A DNA stretch of 64,000 nucleotides from Hormoscilla sp. GM7CHS1pb (GCA_014323675.1 JACONN010000005.1:496001-560000); one strand, 5' to 3'; counted from the stretch's first letter, positions 52,527 to 62,021 are shown. Made by a program: numbers and translations. The notes: a model not told the origin generated them from the sequence alone.

Positions 52527-52687
52527 ATAACTCAAGTTGCTACCTATAAAAATTTATACGTCCGAAACAGCCCTTTTGGACTATTTTATCCACCCCAATG
52601 CCATTTTGGGGTAAATTACAAGGCGATCTGGGATAATCTGGGTTGATTTTGACCTTGATTTTCTATAGGTAGCAACTTAGGTTATCA
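52527..52687. repeat. MITE-like element, copy 2
   Basis: The left end ATAACTCAAGTTGCTACCTA and the right end CTATAGGTAGCAACTTAGG TTAT are inverted repeats of about 24 bp. Internally CCATTTTGGGGTAAATTACA and AAGGCGATCTGGG correspond to copy 1 at 33978-34142. No coding capacity. Confidence 0.78.
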
Positions 52688-52792
52688 TATTTTGTTTGTC
52701 TTGGGTCTCCTGGGTTTTGGGTGATAAGCAAAGTAGTGGTCAAGATGTTGTCAAATCACTGCATCTTGACCGCTACCGCCTTTTTCGCTCAC

Positions 52793-53644
52793 CTAGACGC
52801 ACACAACCCGAAACCCGAGGCAGTGGGACTTAGAGCTAGCTTCGTTCGGGCGGCGGCAGGCAGAACGACAATACCTAGGGTCGTTAAGCCAGCAACCACC
52901 GCGCCCCACACGTCGTAGATTATCGCCACCCTCAAGCCACGCACTCCCATCACTTGGCGCATCTGTGTAGGAGAGGTGCCAGAAGTCAGCGCACCACTCC
53001 CAGACGTTCCCGTGCATGTCATATAGTCCAAAAGCATTGGGTGGAAAACTACCTACGATAGTGGTTTCTTGGCGATCTTTACCCTCGGGACCAGAACCAT
53101 AATGGTTACCGTTGTAGTTAGCCAGATTAGTGGTAATTGTTTCTCCAAAGTTAAATTGTGTATTTGTTCCAGCTCGGCAAGCATATTCCCACTCGGCTTC
53201 ACTAGGTAAACGGTATTCTCGCCCAGTTTTTTTAGAAAGCCTCTGGCAAAACTCGACGGCCTCGTACCAGGAAACTTGCTCTACTGGTCTATTCCCCTCA
53301 GAACTGGAGGGGGCTTTGAACCTAGAGGGATCGGTATCGAGGTCGAGATTGATTTTTGGCAGGGCTGCAACTGCTCTCCACTGTGTCTGAGTGACTTGAT
53401 ACTTGCCCATAAAAAAAGGCTGTAGGATGACTTTGTGATGAGGACGTTCATAGGCCCCTACCTCTCCCTTGGTCTGACCCATCACAAATTCGCCACCAGA
53501 GATAGCGATCGCGTCTAAAGTGACTCCACTGCCTAGAGCTTCGGTAATGTACCGAGCTTGACAGCGACGACGGCTAGTTTCTCTACCTCTCGCATCTACA
53601 GTCACTACATCAAATTCAAACATCTGCAATGGTTGACTCATCAT
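52793..53644 (-). CDS. FGE/SUMF1-fold (formylglycine-generating-like) protein
   Basis: About 283 residues with a C-type-lectin-like SUMF1 fold: AISGGEFVMGQTKGE, HKVILQPFFMGKYQVTQTQW, PVEQVSWYEAVEFCQRLS, YRLPSEAEWEYACRAGTNT, GLYDMHGNVWEWCADFW and GRGGCWLNDPRYCRSACRRP. The first active-site Cys of true FGE is replaced by Asn (LNDPRYC), so this is more likely one of the many catalytic or scaffolding homologues (EgtB/ergothioneine-like or unknown). The start is taken at MMSQPL. Confidence 0.85.
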   Translation of the reverse strand: MMSQPLQMFEFDVVTVDARGRETSRRRCQARYITEALGSGVTLDAIAISGGEFVMGQTKGEVGAYERPHHKVILQPFFMGKYQVTQTQWRAVAALPKINLDLDTDPSRFKAPSSSEGNRPVEQVSWYEAVEFCQRLSKKTGREYRLPSEAEWEYACRAGTNTQFNFGETITTNLANYNGNHYGSGPEGKDRQETTIVGSFPPNAFGLYDMHGNVWEWCADFWHLSYTDAPSDGSAWLEGGDNLRRVGRGGCWLNDPRYCRSACRRPNEASSKSHCLGFRVVCV

Positions 53645-53833
53645 GATCGTACTATAGAACCCAAATGCTTTCAGCAATAATCTGATTTCTTAAAAATCAA
53701 ATACCCGTTTTCCCTTGAATTCTCCCCTTTTTCAGGAGGTTAGAGGGGAGCGAGTTGTATATTCTTTCACGGAAATCTCCTTGCGTTGTTGCATCAGTAC
53801 TGTACGCAAGCTGCGCCGGTGCTATTTCGGCTA

Positions 53834-54751
53834 TTATGTAAAATCGCTATCTAAATTCTCCCTCCCTGTCGGTGTTTCGGTCTTAGAATATCTTCCACGA
53901 GAGCGTTCATATCCTCTTTGATAGCCTACTTTCCATAACCATGCCGCTAACTGGTCCTTGCTACGGATTTTCACCAAATCTTTAAGCATAAATTTCTGGT
54001 CTGTTTTTACAACCGGCAAAGCCTCTGAAGATATTATCCCTAAAGCTAGATATTTTCTGTATAGCAGAAAGCTATACTCCCCAAAGCCATAGGCTTGACG
54101 GTAAATATCTGCCAAGTTATGACGAAGGCGATAGTGGATCTTGACGGCTGGGATATGATGCAGTTTCGTCCCAGCTTGCTGCACTCTCCAACTATAATCA
54201 ATATCGTCGCCGATCATTATAGACTCATCAAATCCACCGATCGCTTCATGGACAGAGCGCTTAATACCTATGGTATATCCTCCAGCAATAGGGTATTTTA
54301 TAAAGCCCTGACCCTTGATTATACCATCTTCCCAGCCATCAACTAGTTGACCCCCCGTTCGCGCCTTGATTGCCCAGGGTTGATTCAGTTTCTTGATATC
54401 GCAATAACCAGCTACAAAATCGTACTTATCTAGTGCTTCCCCAATAGCTGCTACCCAATCAGAAGCTACCACGTCGTCAGCCTCGCAGAAGGCTAGGGCA
54501 GCACCTGTCGCCTTCCGTGCTCCCACATTTCTGCCATGAGCAGCTCCTTTGCGATCTGATGAGTCAACTATCCGTAAATTCGGTAGCTTTTTCTGATACT
54601 CCCCTGCGATGGCGATCGTGCGATCGCTAGAGCCACCATCAGAAATAATGACTTCCCAGTTCTCAGACCAGTGCTGGTTAGCTAGGGCTTCTAGTTGCTC
54701 GGCGATGGTACGCTCTGCATTAAGACAAGGTATAATTACACTTAGTTTCAT
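53834..54751 (-). CDS. Family 2 glycosyltransferase
   Basis: A 305-residue GT-A enzyme: LSVIIPCLNAERTIAEQLEA, WEVIISDGGSSDRTIAIAGE, KGAAHGRNVGARKATG and the nucleotide-sugar motif FCEADDVVASDW (variant DxD), then GGFDESIMIGDDIDYSWRVQ. It transfers a sugar from an activated donor; the acceptor is unknown. It sits 26 bp downstream of the FkbM gene on the same strand, implying they act together on a common product. Confidence 0.9.
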   Translation of the reverse strand: MKLSVIIPCLNAERTIAEQLEALANQHWSENWEVIISDGGSSDRTIAIAGEYQKKLPNLRIVDSSDRKGAAHGRNVGARKATGAALAFCEADDVVASDWVAAIGEALDKYDFVAGYCDIKKLNQPWAIKARTGGQLVDGWEDGIIKGQGFIKYPIAGGYTIGIKRSVHEAIGGFDESIMIGDDIDYSWRVQQAGTKLHHIPAVKIHYRLRHNLADIYRQAYGFGEYSFLLYRKYLALGIISSEALPVVKTDQKFMLKDLVKIRSKDQLAAWLWKVGYQRGYERSRGRYSKTETPTGRENLDSDFT

Positions 54752-54777
54752 AACTTAATCTCCACCTCCCTTAAAAA

Positions 54778-56430
54778 TCAATTAGTTTTTTGCAAGGACT
54801 GTATTTGCCTTTGCAGATTGCTGACTAATTCCCTTTCTGCTGCTAGCAACAACTCGAAATTATTCTGACTATTCTGTAACTCTTGTACGAGCCTATCCTT
54901 TTCTGTCATTGCCGCCTCTAACCTTTTTACGTATTTCCTTAATTCTAGAGAAGATTGCACTTCTTTTGTTACACTTAACTGTAGTTTTGCCGCACTTATT
55001 GCTAAATCATATCTATTAATTATATCCTTAGCAACTTCGACCATTTCATAATCAGCTCCTAAGCGTTCATTTACTTTTTCTATATCCATTACTGCAAATA
55101 GATTTGCATAATAGTATTGCTGCTTAATAGGTTCGCGGATGAGGCAAAGATTAGTCCGATCGAAACGACACAGAGTGTAACCAAAACTTTCTATAAGAGT
55201 TCGCAGCTCTCTAGTACTACTACCAGCAGCTACAGCATTTGCTTCAGTAAATTCTACCATCAAAACGGGAAACTTTCCAGCCTCAATGGATTGCTTGGCT
55301 CCTTTCAAAACCAATGTTTCCCATCCTTCAACATCAATCTTAGCCAGGTCTACTCTATTAATATCTTTACTTTGCAATACATCATCTAATGGCAACTGTT
55401 CTACTAAAATTTTATCATTGCTTATGTAAGGATCTTTACTCAACCCTTTGGCAAAAGTGCTGAAAGCAGACTTTCCTGGCTTACCTAATAAAAGCTCTCC
55501 ACAACTTTTTGTTTCGGACAAACCTATATTCAGTGCGATAAAACAATCACAACCCATTTTTTTCAGATTATATTCGTAGAGCTTAAAACATATAGGATTG
55601 GGGTCAAATCCTATTATTATACCCGCATTGCATAATTTCTTAGCCGCAATACACGAGAAAAGACCTGCATGGGAGCCGCAATCAAAAAATGTATCACCTG
55701 GTTGCAAGTAAAGCCATAAAAATGCTTGTTCTGGTCCCTCGAAAATACCCTGTTCCAAGAATTGACCGACAAAATCATTGCTGGGAGTACGTATAACTCC
55801 CACATAAGGAACCTTAACATCAAAATATTCTAGCTGCTGATTAGCAATTGGATATCTGTTTATTCTAACAAACTCTAAATTTTCTTTTATGTCTTCACTT
55901 AATGACGGCGTGTACACTAAGCGGAATCCTTTCTTTGTCAAATAATCTACAATCTCTGCTTTACTTGCCACATTTTCATAGATAGCATTATTCTCAACTT
56001 GAATGAAAATCTTTTGAATACCATGAATATACTTATCCGCTCCCTTTAAAACCTGAAATTCACAACCATTAGCATTAATTCTTAATAAGTCTATCTCGGC
56101 TATCTTATTTTCTTGTATAAAATTATCTAAACGACTCATCTTAGTCTTGATGCGCTTTAATCCCCTTTGCTCTATGTTAGATTGTATTTTTTTATTGGAT
56201 GATTCAGGTAAAACGAATGTTGTTAAATTATCGACGTTATAATAAAAAACAGCTTCGCATTCTTGCTCTCCTATCGCTGTACAGAAAACATGCAGATTAG
56301 GCCGGTGATGTGAGCGAATGCGTTCTACGAGTTCCGGTATTATCTCTATTGCATAAACAATATTGTTTATATCTTGAACAAATGATAGCGAAAATTTTCC
56401 CTCATAAGCTCCAACGTCAACTATAATCAT
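54778..56430 (-). CDS. Tandem FkbM-type methyltransferase with coiled-coil tail
   Basis: A 550-residue protein with two FkbM domains: domain 1 (about 1-195) starting MIIVDVGAYEGKFSLSFVQD, then EIDLLRINANGCEFQVLKGA; domain 2 (about 205-420) with GDTFFDCGSHAGLFSCIAA and VDLAKIDVEGWETLVLKGAK. The last 100 residues are a coiled coil (LEAAMTEKDRLVQELQNSQN). FkbM enzymes O-methylate sugars, lipids or natural products with S-adenosylmethionine. In domain 1 the DVEG motif is altered (NANG), so it may be inactive. The region is AT-rich. Confidence 0.9.
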   Translation of the reverse strand: MIIVDVGAYEGKFSLSFVQDINNIVYAIEIIPELVERIRSHHRPNLHVFCTAIGEQECEAVFYYNVDNLTTFVLPESSNKKIQSNIEQRGLKRIKTKMSRLDNFIQENKIAEIDLLRINANGCEFQVLKGADKYIHGIQKIFIQVENNAIYENVASKAEIVDYLTKKGFRLVYTPSLSEDIKENLEFVRINRYPIANQQLEYFDVKVPYVGVIRTPSNDFVGQFLEQGIFEGPEQAFLWLYLQPGDTFFDCGSHAGLFSCIAAKKLCNAGIIIGFDPNPICFKLYEYNLKKMGCDCFIALNIGLSETKSCGELLLGKPGKSAFSTFAKGLSKDPYISNDKILVEQLPLDDVLQSKDINRVDLAKIDVEGWETLVLKGAKQSIEAGKFPVLMVEFTEANAVAAGSSTRELRTLIESFGYTLCRFDRTNLCLIREPIKQQYYYANLFAVMDIEKVNERLGADYEMVEVAKDIINRYDLAISAAKLQLSVTKEVQSSLELRKYVKRLEAAMTEKDRLVQELQNSQNNFELLLAAERELVSNLQRQIQSLQKTN

Positions 56431-57004
56431 CTTTACCTCCTAACATCTACTCAATTATTATATTATCTGCTTAGTAAATCAGTTTTTTACTTTCTATCTG
56501 CACTCACAAGAGCATCTCGAACATCCCTATATGATTTTTTTGACTCACATAAACATTCTTTTCCTGATTATAACTTTCATCTATCCCTCCTGAACTTAAA
56601 TTTATCACTTGAATTGGATAATAATCATCTTCTCACGATGTTGAATAACAGAGTGGATCCTGAACTAGTGCAGCGCGGCGGAAATAAGGCACCAGCCGGA
56701 AGTGGATCAAAGCCTTGCTCCGAAAGCATTTTGAATTTTGAATTTTGAATTCCGCGCAGCGGCACTAGGCATCCCGTCGTCAACAATAAGTTTTGGCAAA
56801 CCTATTTTATTGTCTAAACGCATATCTGACTTTACACCTCTAAACCTATCAAATAAAAATCTGTTCATTTCATTACTTGCTTGCCTAGATATAGTTTAGC
56901 ATGCTCTTATCTCATTCCCAAACTTTCAGGGAAATCAGCTATGAAGCCTTTTATAAAGGTTTAAGCTGATTTCCGCACAAATTTTCACGCTGCTAGCTAT
57001 ATAA
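56431..57004. other. Intergenic within the cluster, with a small ORF and AATTC repeats
   Basis: A 53-codon minus-strand ORF (56707-56868) begins MNRFLFDRFRGVKSDMRLDN and runs into a repeat of TTGAATTTTGAATTTTGAAT (56739-56761). It looks like the 5' end of a gene cut by the repeat, and I do not recognise its product. A strong AGGAGG precedes an 11-codon ORF near 56570. No structural RNA was recognised. Confidence 0.4.
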
Positions 57005-57187
57005 CTAACAGATCGCATACTGGGTAAATTTGAATGATTCACCGTTAACCTGCACTTGAAACTTGCCCAATACTTCTTGGGTAATTTCCCCATGAATTGG
57101 CACCTTGAAAGCTAAAGCCTGAGATGGCATCTCTAATATCAACGCTAATCCCAGCAAACAAGCAATGATAATTTTATTTTTTTTCAT
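57005..57187 (-). CDS. Short secreted protein, probably truncated
   Basis: 60 residues. It has a clear Sec signal peptide (KKNKIIIACLLGLALILEMP then SQALA) followed by FKVPIHGEITQEVLGKFQVQ and VNGESFKFTQYAIC. The HGEITxEVL pattern resembles the N terminus of longer cyanobacterial exported proteins with an HEEITRE-like motif, so this may be a 5' fragment of such a gene. It could also be a small secreted substrate of the neighbouring modifying enzymes; it carries only one Cys. It lies 30 bp downstream of the Nif11-hydroxylase gene. Confidence 0.6.
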   Translation of the reverse strand: MKKNKIIIACLLGLALILEMPSQALAFKVPIHGEITQEVLGKFQVQVNGESFKFTQYAIC

Positions 57188-57216
57188 CTCTTAATTCCCT
57201 CCTGCATGCAGTCTCT

Positions 57217-58152
57217 CTAAAATATTAGTAACTTATTCATCCATTTGTGAGAAAGATTAAATCCAAAGCTCCACCTGTTAGCTTTTGTCCTATTAACGAT
57301 ACAATGCCACAATAACTTGTCTGGAGCGCTTTCGATCTTGAAGAAGCGGACTACTTTTGTTTTCTCTGCGATCGTGACTAACTCCTTTGTTTCCGGATTC
57401 ATGTAGCGGAAAAATGCCCTGTCCTCTCCAGTTAACTCCTCATAATTATCATAATCTACAAAATACATCCGCCAGCCAGGCTGAGTTTCGTTAGTGTGCC
57501 ACATCCTATAAGCATTCGGGGGATACCACAGGCTTCCTGAAAACCTGAGATCTGTTTCAAAGAAATATTCCAGCTGTTTGATTAACTTTACCTTGCTATT
57601 GAAATAATCTTCGTAAAGCGCATGATCTACATATCTATCCAGGTTGATTAAGTGGAATTGACTCCATGCATATTCAGGTCGCGGTTCAACTCCTAAATCC
57701 AAATACGTTTCCAATGACTTCAGATAACGTGCTTTGAATTCCGGGGAAACCGGGCTAACATTGGCAAATTGCAAGTCAAACTCCCGAAAACTCTTTTCAA
57801 ATAACTCTATATCCACAGTGTCTGGCTTGATTTCGAGCTTTTCTACCTCCTGAGAAATTTCTTCAAACCCTGGTATCTCCGAGCACTTAAACTCATAGTG
57901 ATATGCCTGGGGAAAACTCTTATCTGAATCAGAACTGTCAATGGTAATCAGCGGTTTTTCACGTTTTTGAGTATAATCAGCATCGGCGGCGGTCATCTCT
58001 TCACCAGTAAAAAAATAACCATGCTTTGCGCCAAGCTTGACAATCTCTTCTGGACGTGTGATAGCCTTACATTGCTGTTTTAATGCATCTGTATTTTCGA
58101 TAGCATCATAAAATTTTAATACCGCGTCTTTGGACATAGTTTCCTCAATCAA
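57217..58152 (-). CDS. Nif11-leader domain fused to aspartyl/asparaginyl-hydroxylase-like enzyme
   Basis: 311 residues. Residues about 6-55 (SKDAVLKFYDAIENTDALKQ, VKLGAKHGYFFTGEEMTAAD) match the Nif11/nitrogenase-associated leader domain usually found at the N terminus of RiPP precursor peptides. The remainder ends in a beta-hydroxylase-like fold: AYRMWHTNETQPGWRMYFVD, FFRYMNPETKELVTIAEKTK, LWHCIVNRTKANRWSFGFNL, giving His...His...Arg as in AspH-type enzymes, which lack the acidic ligand. The start could be MIEETM or the later MSKDAV. It lies 26 bp downstream of the LanC-like gene, so a role in peptide hydroxylation is inferred. Confidence 0.75.
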   Translation of the reverse strand: MIEETMSKDAVLKFYDAIENTDALKQQCKAITRPEEIVKLGAKHGYFFTGEEMTAADADYTQKREKPLITIDSSDSDKSFPQAYHYEFKCSEIPGFEEISQEVEKLEIKPDTVDIELFEKSFREFDLQFANVSPVSPEFKARYLKSLETYLDLGVEPRPEYAWSQFHLINLDRYVDHALYEDYFNSKVKLIKQLEYFFETDLRFSGSLWYPPNAYRMWHTNETQPGWRMYFVDYDNYEELTGEDRAFFRYMNPETKELVTIAEKTKVVRFFKIESAPDKLLWHCIVNRTKANRWSFGFNLSHKWMNKLLIF

Positions 58153-58177
58153 TCAAAAATACGTGCGATCGGATCGC

Positions 58178-59200
58178 TTATACGGAGGGCGGCGGGTCGA
58201 GCAACAGAGGTGAAGGGACGCGATCTGGATAAGCTAGGCGTAAAAAGTGCATGCCTATTCCGGCGATTCCCAGCATTAGATCGGGGAAGGTATCCTTAGT
58301 TGTCGCACCACAGTGCCAAGCACGAGCACTCTCAAACCCACGCCACTGCGCCTGCGCTTGGACGTTAGCCTCCATCTGCAAATAAGGTACGTCTCTCAGT
58401 TGCGCAAACCGCAGCAATAGCTCGGCATTCCCCGATCGCCCATGACACAATGAATCATTACTCAGCTTTTCAAAATTTCGCAAGGTTGCATTAAGAGCTG
58501 CGTTCGCCTCTCGCAAAATATCATCGTTATTTTTCCCCAAAACTGCCCAACTGGCAATACGGCTTAAACCAATTCCCGCCGAACCGTTGCACCAAGCATT
58601 GGCAAAATGGGGTTCGTCGGAGCCGGCGACCATCACCGATTTGCGTAAATCGTACCAATCTCCATGCTTTCGATCGAAGTGCATGGCTTCATAGGCAAAG
58701 GCTTGATGGCCCGCGCGAATGTATTCTTGCTCGTCAAGATGACATCCTAAGGATATCAGAGCCCACCCCCCACCACTCGCACCGTGGGAAAAACCCGTCG
58801 GATTTGCCCGCATTAGATCCAGTCGCCCGCAATGCCAACTCAGGGTATCCTCCTGGCGTAATGCTCCATCGAGCAAATGTTGCGCGCACTGCACTGCACA
58901 ATCTGTGGCGCACCCTACATTTTTTCCGGAAGCCGTTTTTATCAACCCCAGCATTACTGGAATCACCCCGGAGACGCCCTGGAGGATGTCATAGTAGTTA
59001 TCGGCTGCGATCCGTGGAATCAGTTCTTTCGTCAACTCTATTGCCCGATCGAGCAGTTCTGGTCTATCCCATAGTTGAGGAAGTTGCTCAATATGTTGGT
59101 GGGGAGTGATTTCCACACGAGAGTAGCTCCTGCAGCTTTTTAAACAGGAGCTGATGTCGCACTTAATGAGTCTGTCCTTTATAACAAGGAGCTGTAACAC
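58178..59200 (-). pseudogene. Truncated LanM: LanC-type lanthionine cyclase domain
   Basis: A 340-codon frame. From about residue 30 on it is a LanC cyclase domain: LLDRAIELTKELIPRIAADN, GFSHGASGGGWALISLG, and the zinc ligands Cys204 in ANAWCNGSAGIG and Cys252-His253 in SLCHGRSGN, then ARAWHCGATTKDTFPDLMLG and IAGIGMHFLRLAYPDRVPSP. The C-terminal position of these motifs and the sequence type indicate the end of a class II lanthipeptide synthetase (LanM). The dehydratase half is absent: upstream DNA turns into IS66-type sequence near 59125-59250. Cyclase function alone is possible but unproven. Confidence 0.78.
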
Positions 59201-60870
59201 CCTTGGTGCTTAGGTGGAAACTACACAAGCGAGACTTGGAGTCAATGGTTTATGTTTATGTTGGTTTTGGCGGCTGCATCTGTTGAATTAGCGTGGACAA
59301 CGCTGGCATCTTGAAAGATTTGGAAATTCGATCCTTAATGTACGAATAAAAATTCACTCCGTTTTTGCGGCAGGTGTCAACCAGAGCCAAAAACACTTCC
59401 CACGCCTGAGTCCCCTGTAGAGTGCGGGTTCCATTGGAGATTTTGCGCTTAATCACATACTCCCGGACTGTCCGCTCTGCCTCATTATTGTCAAGAGGAA
59501 CTTCAGGAAAATCTAGAACTAATAGTAAATAAGGCTTCTTCTGTTTTGTTAAATCAATTCTATGATCTAAAGCACTGTATCCGGTTTGACGGGAAAACAA
59601 TTTGTCAAATTCGGTTTCAAGCAACAGTTTTTGTTGTCGCTGCTCTTCTGTGCTTTGCTGTTGATAGGCTTTGAGTTGATAATAGTAAATCCAAAAATAA
59701 GAGAGAAATTGTGCCAGGCTTTTTTGATGAGAGGGAACCAGAGGAGTCAGCTTTTCGTAGTGTCGTCCTTCATGAATCCAGCATAAACTACGATGGTTCG
59801 TCTGGTTGTGAAATTGTCCCGCGTCATCAGCCACCAAAATATCTATGTAGTCCCCGAGCTGCTTTTTCTTCTTGTCAGGCAAAATACTGTCAACTAAATC
59901 ATCTGATTGAACAACTGCTAATTCAGTTGGATCCAACTGCAATTCGTTTAACATTTGGAGAACTGTTTCAGAGTTTTTGCGCTCTCTGGTAAAAAAACTG
60001 CTATAGTAAGGATTGCAGAGTGTGAATACATAGCAATTTTTCCCATTAACCCGCATCCCCGTATCATCAATTTGGTGATAACTGGTACTGCCCAGTCCCG
60101 CTTCTAAAATAGCATTTCGTTCTTCAGTAAATTCTCTTAAATATTGCCGAGTTATTAAGTTAGATATTTTTCCCGCCGAGATTACTATTCCCTGAGACGG
60201 CAACAATTTAAGAATCTTTTCTTCTGGCACTCGTAACTGATAATACAAAGTGAGAACAAATGCTTCGAGTTCACTCCCGTAAGATTTGCCTTTTAATCCT
60301 TGCGGCAACTGGGCTTCGTAAAATTTCTCCGTACTAGGTGAATAGAGTCTTTCTAGTCGATAAATAACCGTGTCTGTTTTAAATATAATATTTTGAATTG
60401 TTACTTCTCGGTAGCCTCTATGGGTGATATCTGACGGCAAGTTACTCCGAGCCAGTTTGATAACCTCTTCTCTGTCAATATGAATAAGTTGGCGACGTTC
60501 CTGGGGGGGGTTTTCGGTTTTTTCTTTTTTCGCTCTCGACTATTGGGCTGCTCTGGTTTGGCCTCCGCAGAAGTATCAGCTTTAGAAGTATCAGCTTTGG
60601 CTTGAGGTTTGATGTCAGGTTTTCCCTTGTGCCCTTTGAGCGCGGCTATTTCATCTCTCAATCGTTGATTGTCAGCTTTCAATTCAAGGTTTTGGCTGTA
60701 TAGGTCTTCTAGGTAATTGAGTAACCGCTGCAAAACTTCCCGACTTTTTGGGTCGAGATTCTCTGTGTCTTGGTCGAGGTCAGCAAGCCAATTCTTAGTC
60801 ATGTCTTCCAACTTACTACTTATTTATCGAATTTGTCAACCCTGGGCGCGGGATTTTGAAAAAAATCAGC
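59200..60870 (-). mobile_element. IS66-type insertion element (ends approximate)
   Basis: One transposase gene lies between two genes that have both lost their 5' parts (lanM at left, dhaK at right). I could not identify matching terminal inverted repeats or a target duplication with confidence, so the borders are approximate. A short segment AGCTGTCGCGCATCTCAACT at about 60872, beyond the transposase, is repeated at 31428. Confidence 0.6.
59256..60811 (-). CDS. IS66-family transposase (TnpC-like), two frames
   Basis: Frame 1 (60811 to about 60510) gives an N-terminal leucine-zipper region (LEDLYSQNLELKADNQRLRD) and a charged linker RERKKKKPKTPP. Frame -1 continues QERRQLIHIDREEVIKLARS and the catalytic body: YHQIDDTGMRVNGKNCYVFT (DD region), ILVADDAGQF, WIHEGRHYEKLTP, and PLDNNEAERTVREYVIKRKI (the E of DDE in NNEAER). 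The frame change follows AAAAAAG (60530-60524), a canonical -1 slippery heptamer, in correct zero-frame register, and a C8 run (60503-60510). Either programmed frameshifting or a homopolymer error explains it. Confidence 0.85.
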
Positions 60871-61097
60871 TGTCGCGCATCTCAACTGCATATTCGGGCG
60901 CTCGGCTGCCGACTCACCACTTCGAGGTCAAAACCCCCCACCCCGTAAGCATTTGAGAAGTTTTCGCTCCTCAAAAATTGCTCTTGTCCTGTTAGGCATT
61001 CCGAGGCAGTACAAGGGCTGTTCACTCCAGTCCGATGGCCCGAGTAACTATGCAGTACCGGCAGTACCCATATTCCTTCACCACCAAGATCTTGAGC

Positions 61098-61811
61098 AAT
61101 TACCAACAACTATACGGGCGATCGAGCAGCTTTCCGGGATGCCGCTGAAGAATTGGAAGATGAAGGGATTACGGTAAAAACTATTTTTGTCGATGATGAT
61201 GTAGCGGTTAAAGACAGCCTCTACACTGTAGGTCGGCGTGGCGTGGCTGGCAACTTTTTTGTGATCAAAGCGGTTGGCGCAGCGGCAGAAAAAGGCGCTT
61301 CCCTAGATGAATTGGTGGCTCTCGGTAATCGGGTCAATGATGTTATCCGTTCTATGGGAATGGCTTTGACTGGCTGCACTCCCCAGCTAAAGGCGAACCC
61401 ATTTTCACCCTGGCAGAAGATGAAGTTGAGATGGGTGTCGGCATTCATGGGGAACCGGGTCGGGCGCGGGAAAAACTAACCAGCGCCAATGAAATAGTCG
61501 ATCGCATGTTGGATGCCATTCTCACCGATGCCAAGCCGATATCAGAAACTGCCCCCATCTTTAATAATGGGGATGAAGTGGCGCTGATGATCAATGGTTT
61601 AGGTGGTACGCCAATTTCCGAACTTTATCTGCTGTATGGCTATGCTCACGAACAGTTGGAAGCCAAAGGTATCAAAGTGTGGCGCAGCTATGTGGGCGAA
61701 TATTGCACCTCATTGGAAATGGCCGGGATGTCAATTACCTTATGTAAGGTGGATGATGAGTTGAAAGACTTGTTGTTGGCACCAGCAGAGATTCCAATTC
61801 GGGTATTTTAG
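61098..61811 (+). pseudogene. dhaK: DhaK (dihydroxyacetone kinase subunit) 3' fragment
   Basis: The 3' two thirds of DhaK: it starts abruptly at NNYTGDRAAFRDAAEELEDE, then IFVDDDVAVKDSLYTVGRRG, GAAAEKGASLDEL, VIRSMGMALTGCTP, a frame break at CCCC 61381-61384 (one base short), then EDEVEMGVGIHGEPGRAREK and LMINGLGGTPISELYLLYGY. The N-terminal domain containing the substrate-binding His is missing; an in-frame TGA precedes the fragment. DhaK binds dihydroxyacetone covalently. No dhaL follows. Confidence 0.82.
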
Positions 61812-61833
61812 ATCTTTTAGAGAGCTCAAATCA

Positions 61834-61899
61834 AGAAACCGGGTTTCTATGACAATTTTTGCAACAAGAGTGAAGATTTCTCAAAGAAACCCGGTTTCT
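61834..61899. repeat. Inverted pair of AGAAACCGGGTTTCT repeats
   Basis: AGAAACCGGGTTTCT (61834-61848) and AGAAACCCGGTTTCT (61885-61899) are reverse complements and each is nearly self-complementary. They lie just past the dhaK stop and could terminate its transcript. Confidence 0.6.
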
Positions 61900-62021
61900 G
61901 GGAGATCGCCCATCAAAACCCATGCTGGGACTCGCAGTTTTGCCAACGCGATCGCATGGTTTTCTATAGTCCTCAAGCTGCTAACCGTGATAAAATTGAA
62001 GATGCTTTTCTGGAGTAACTT

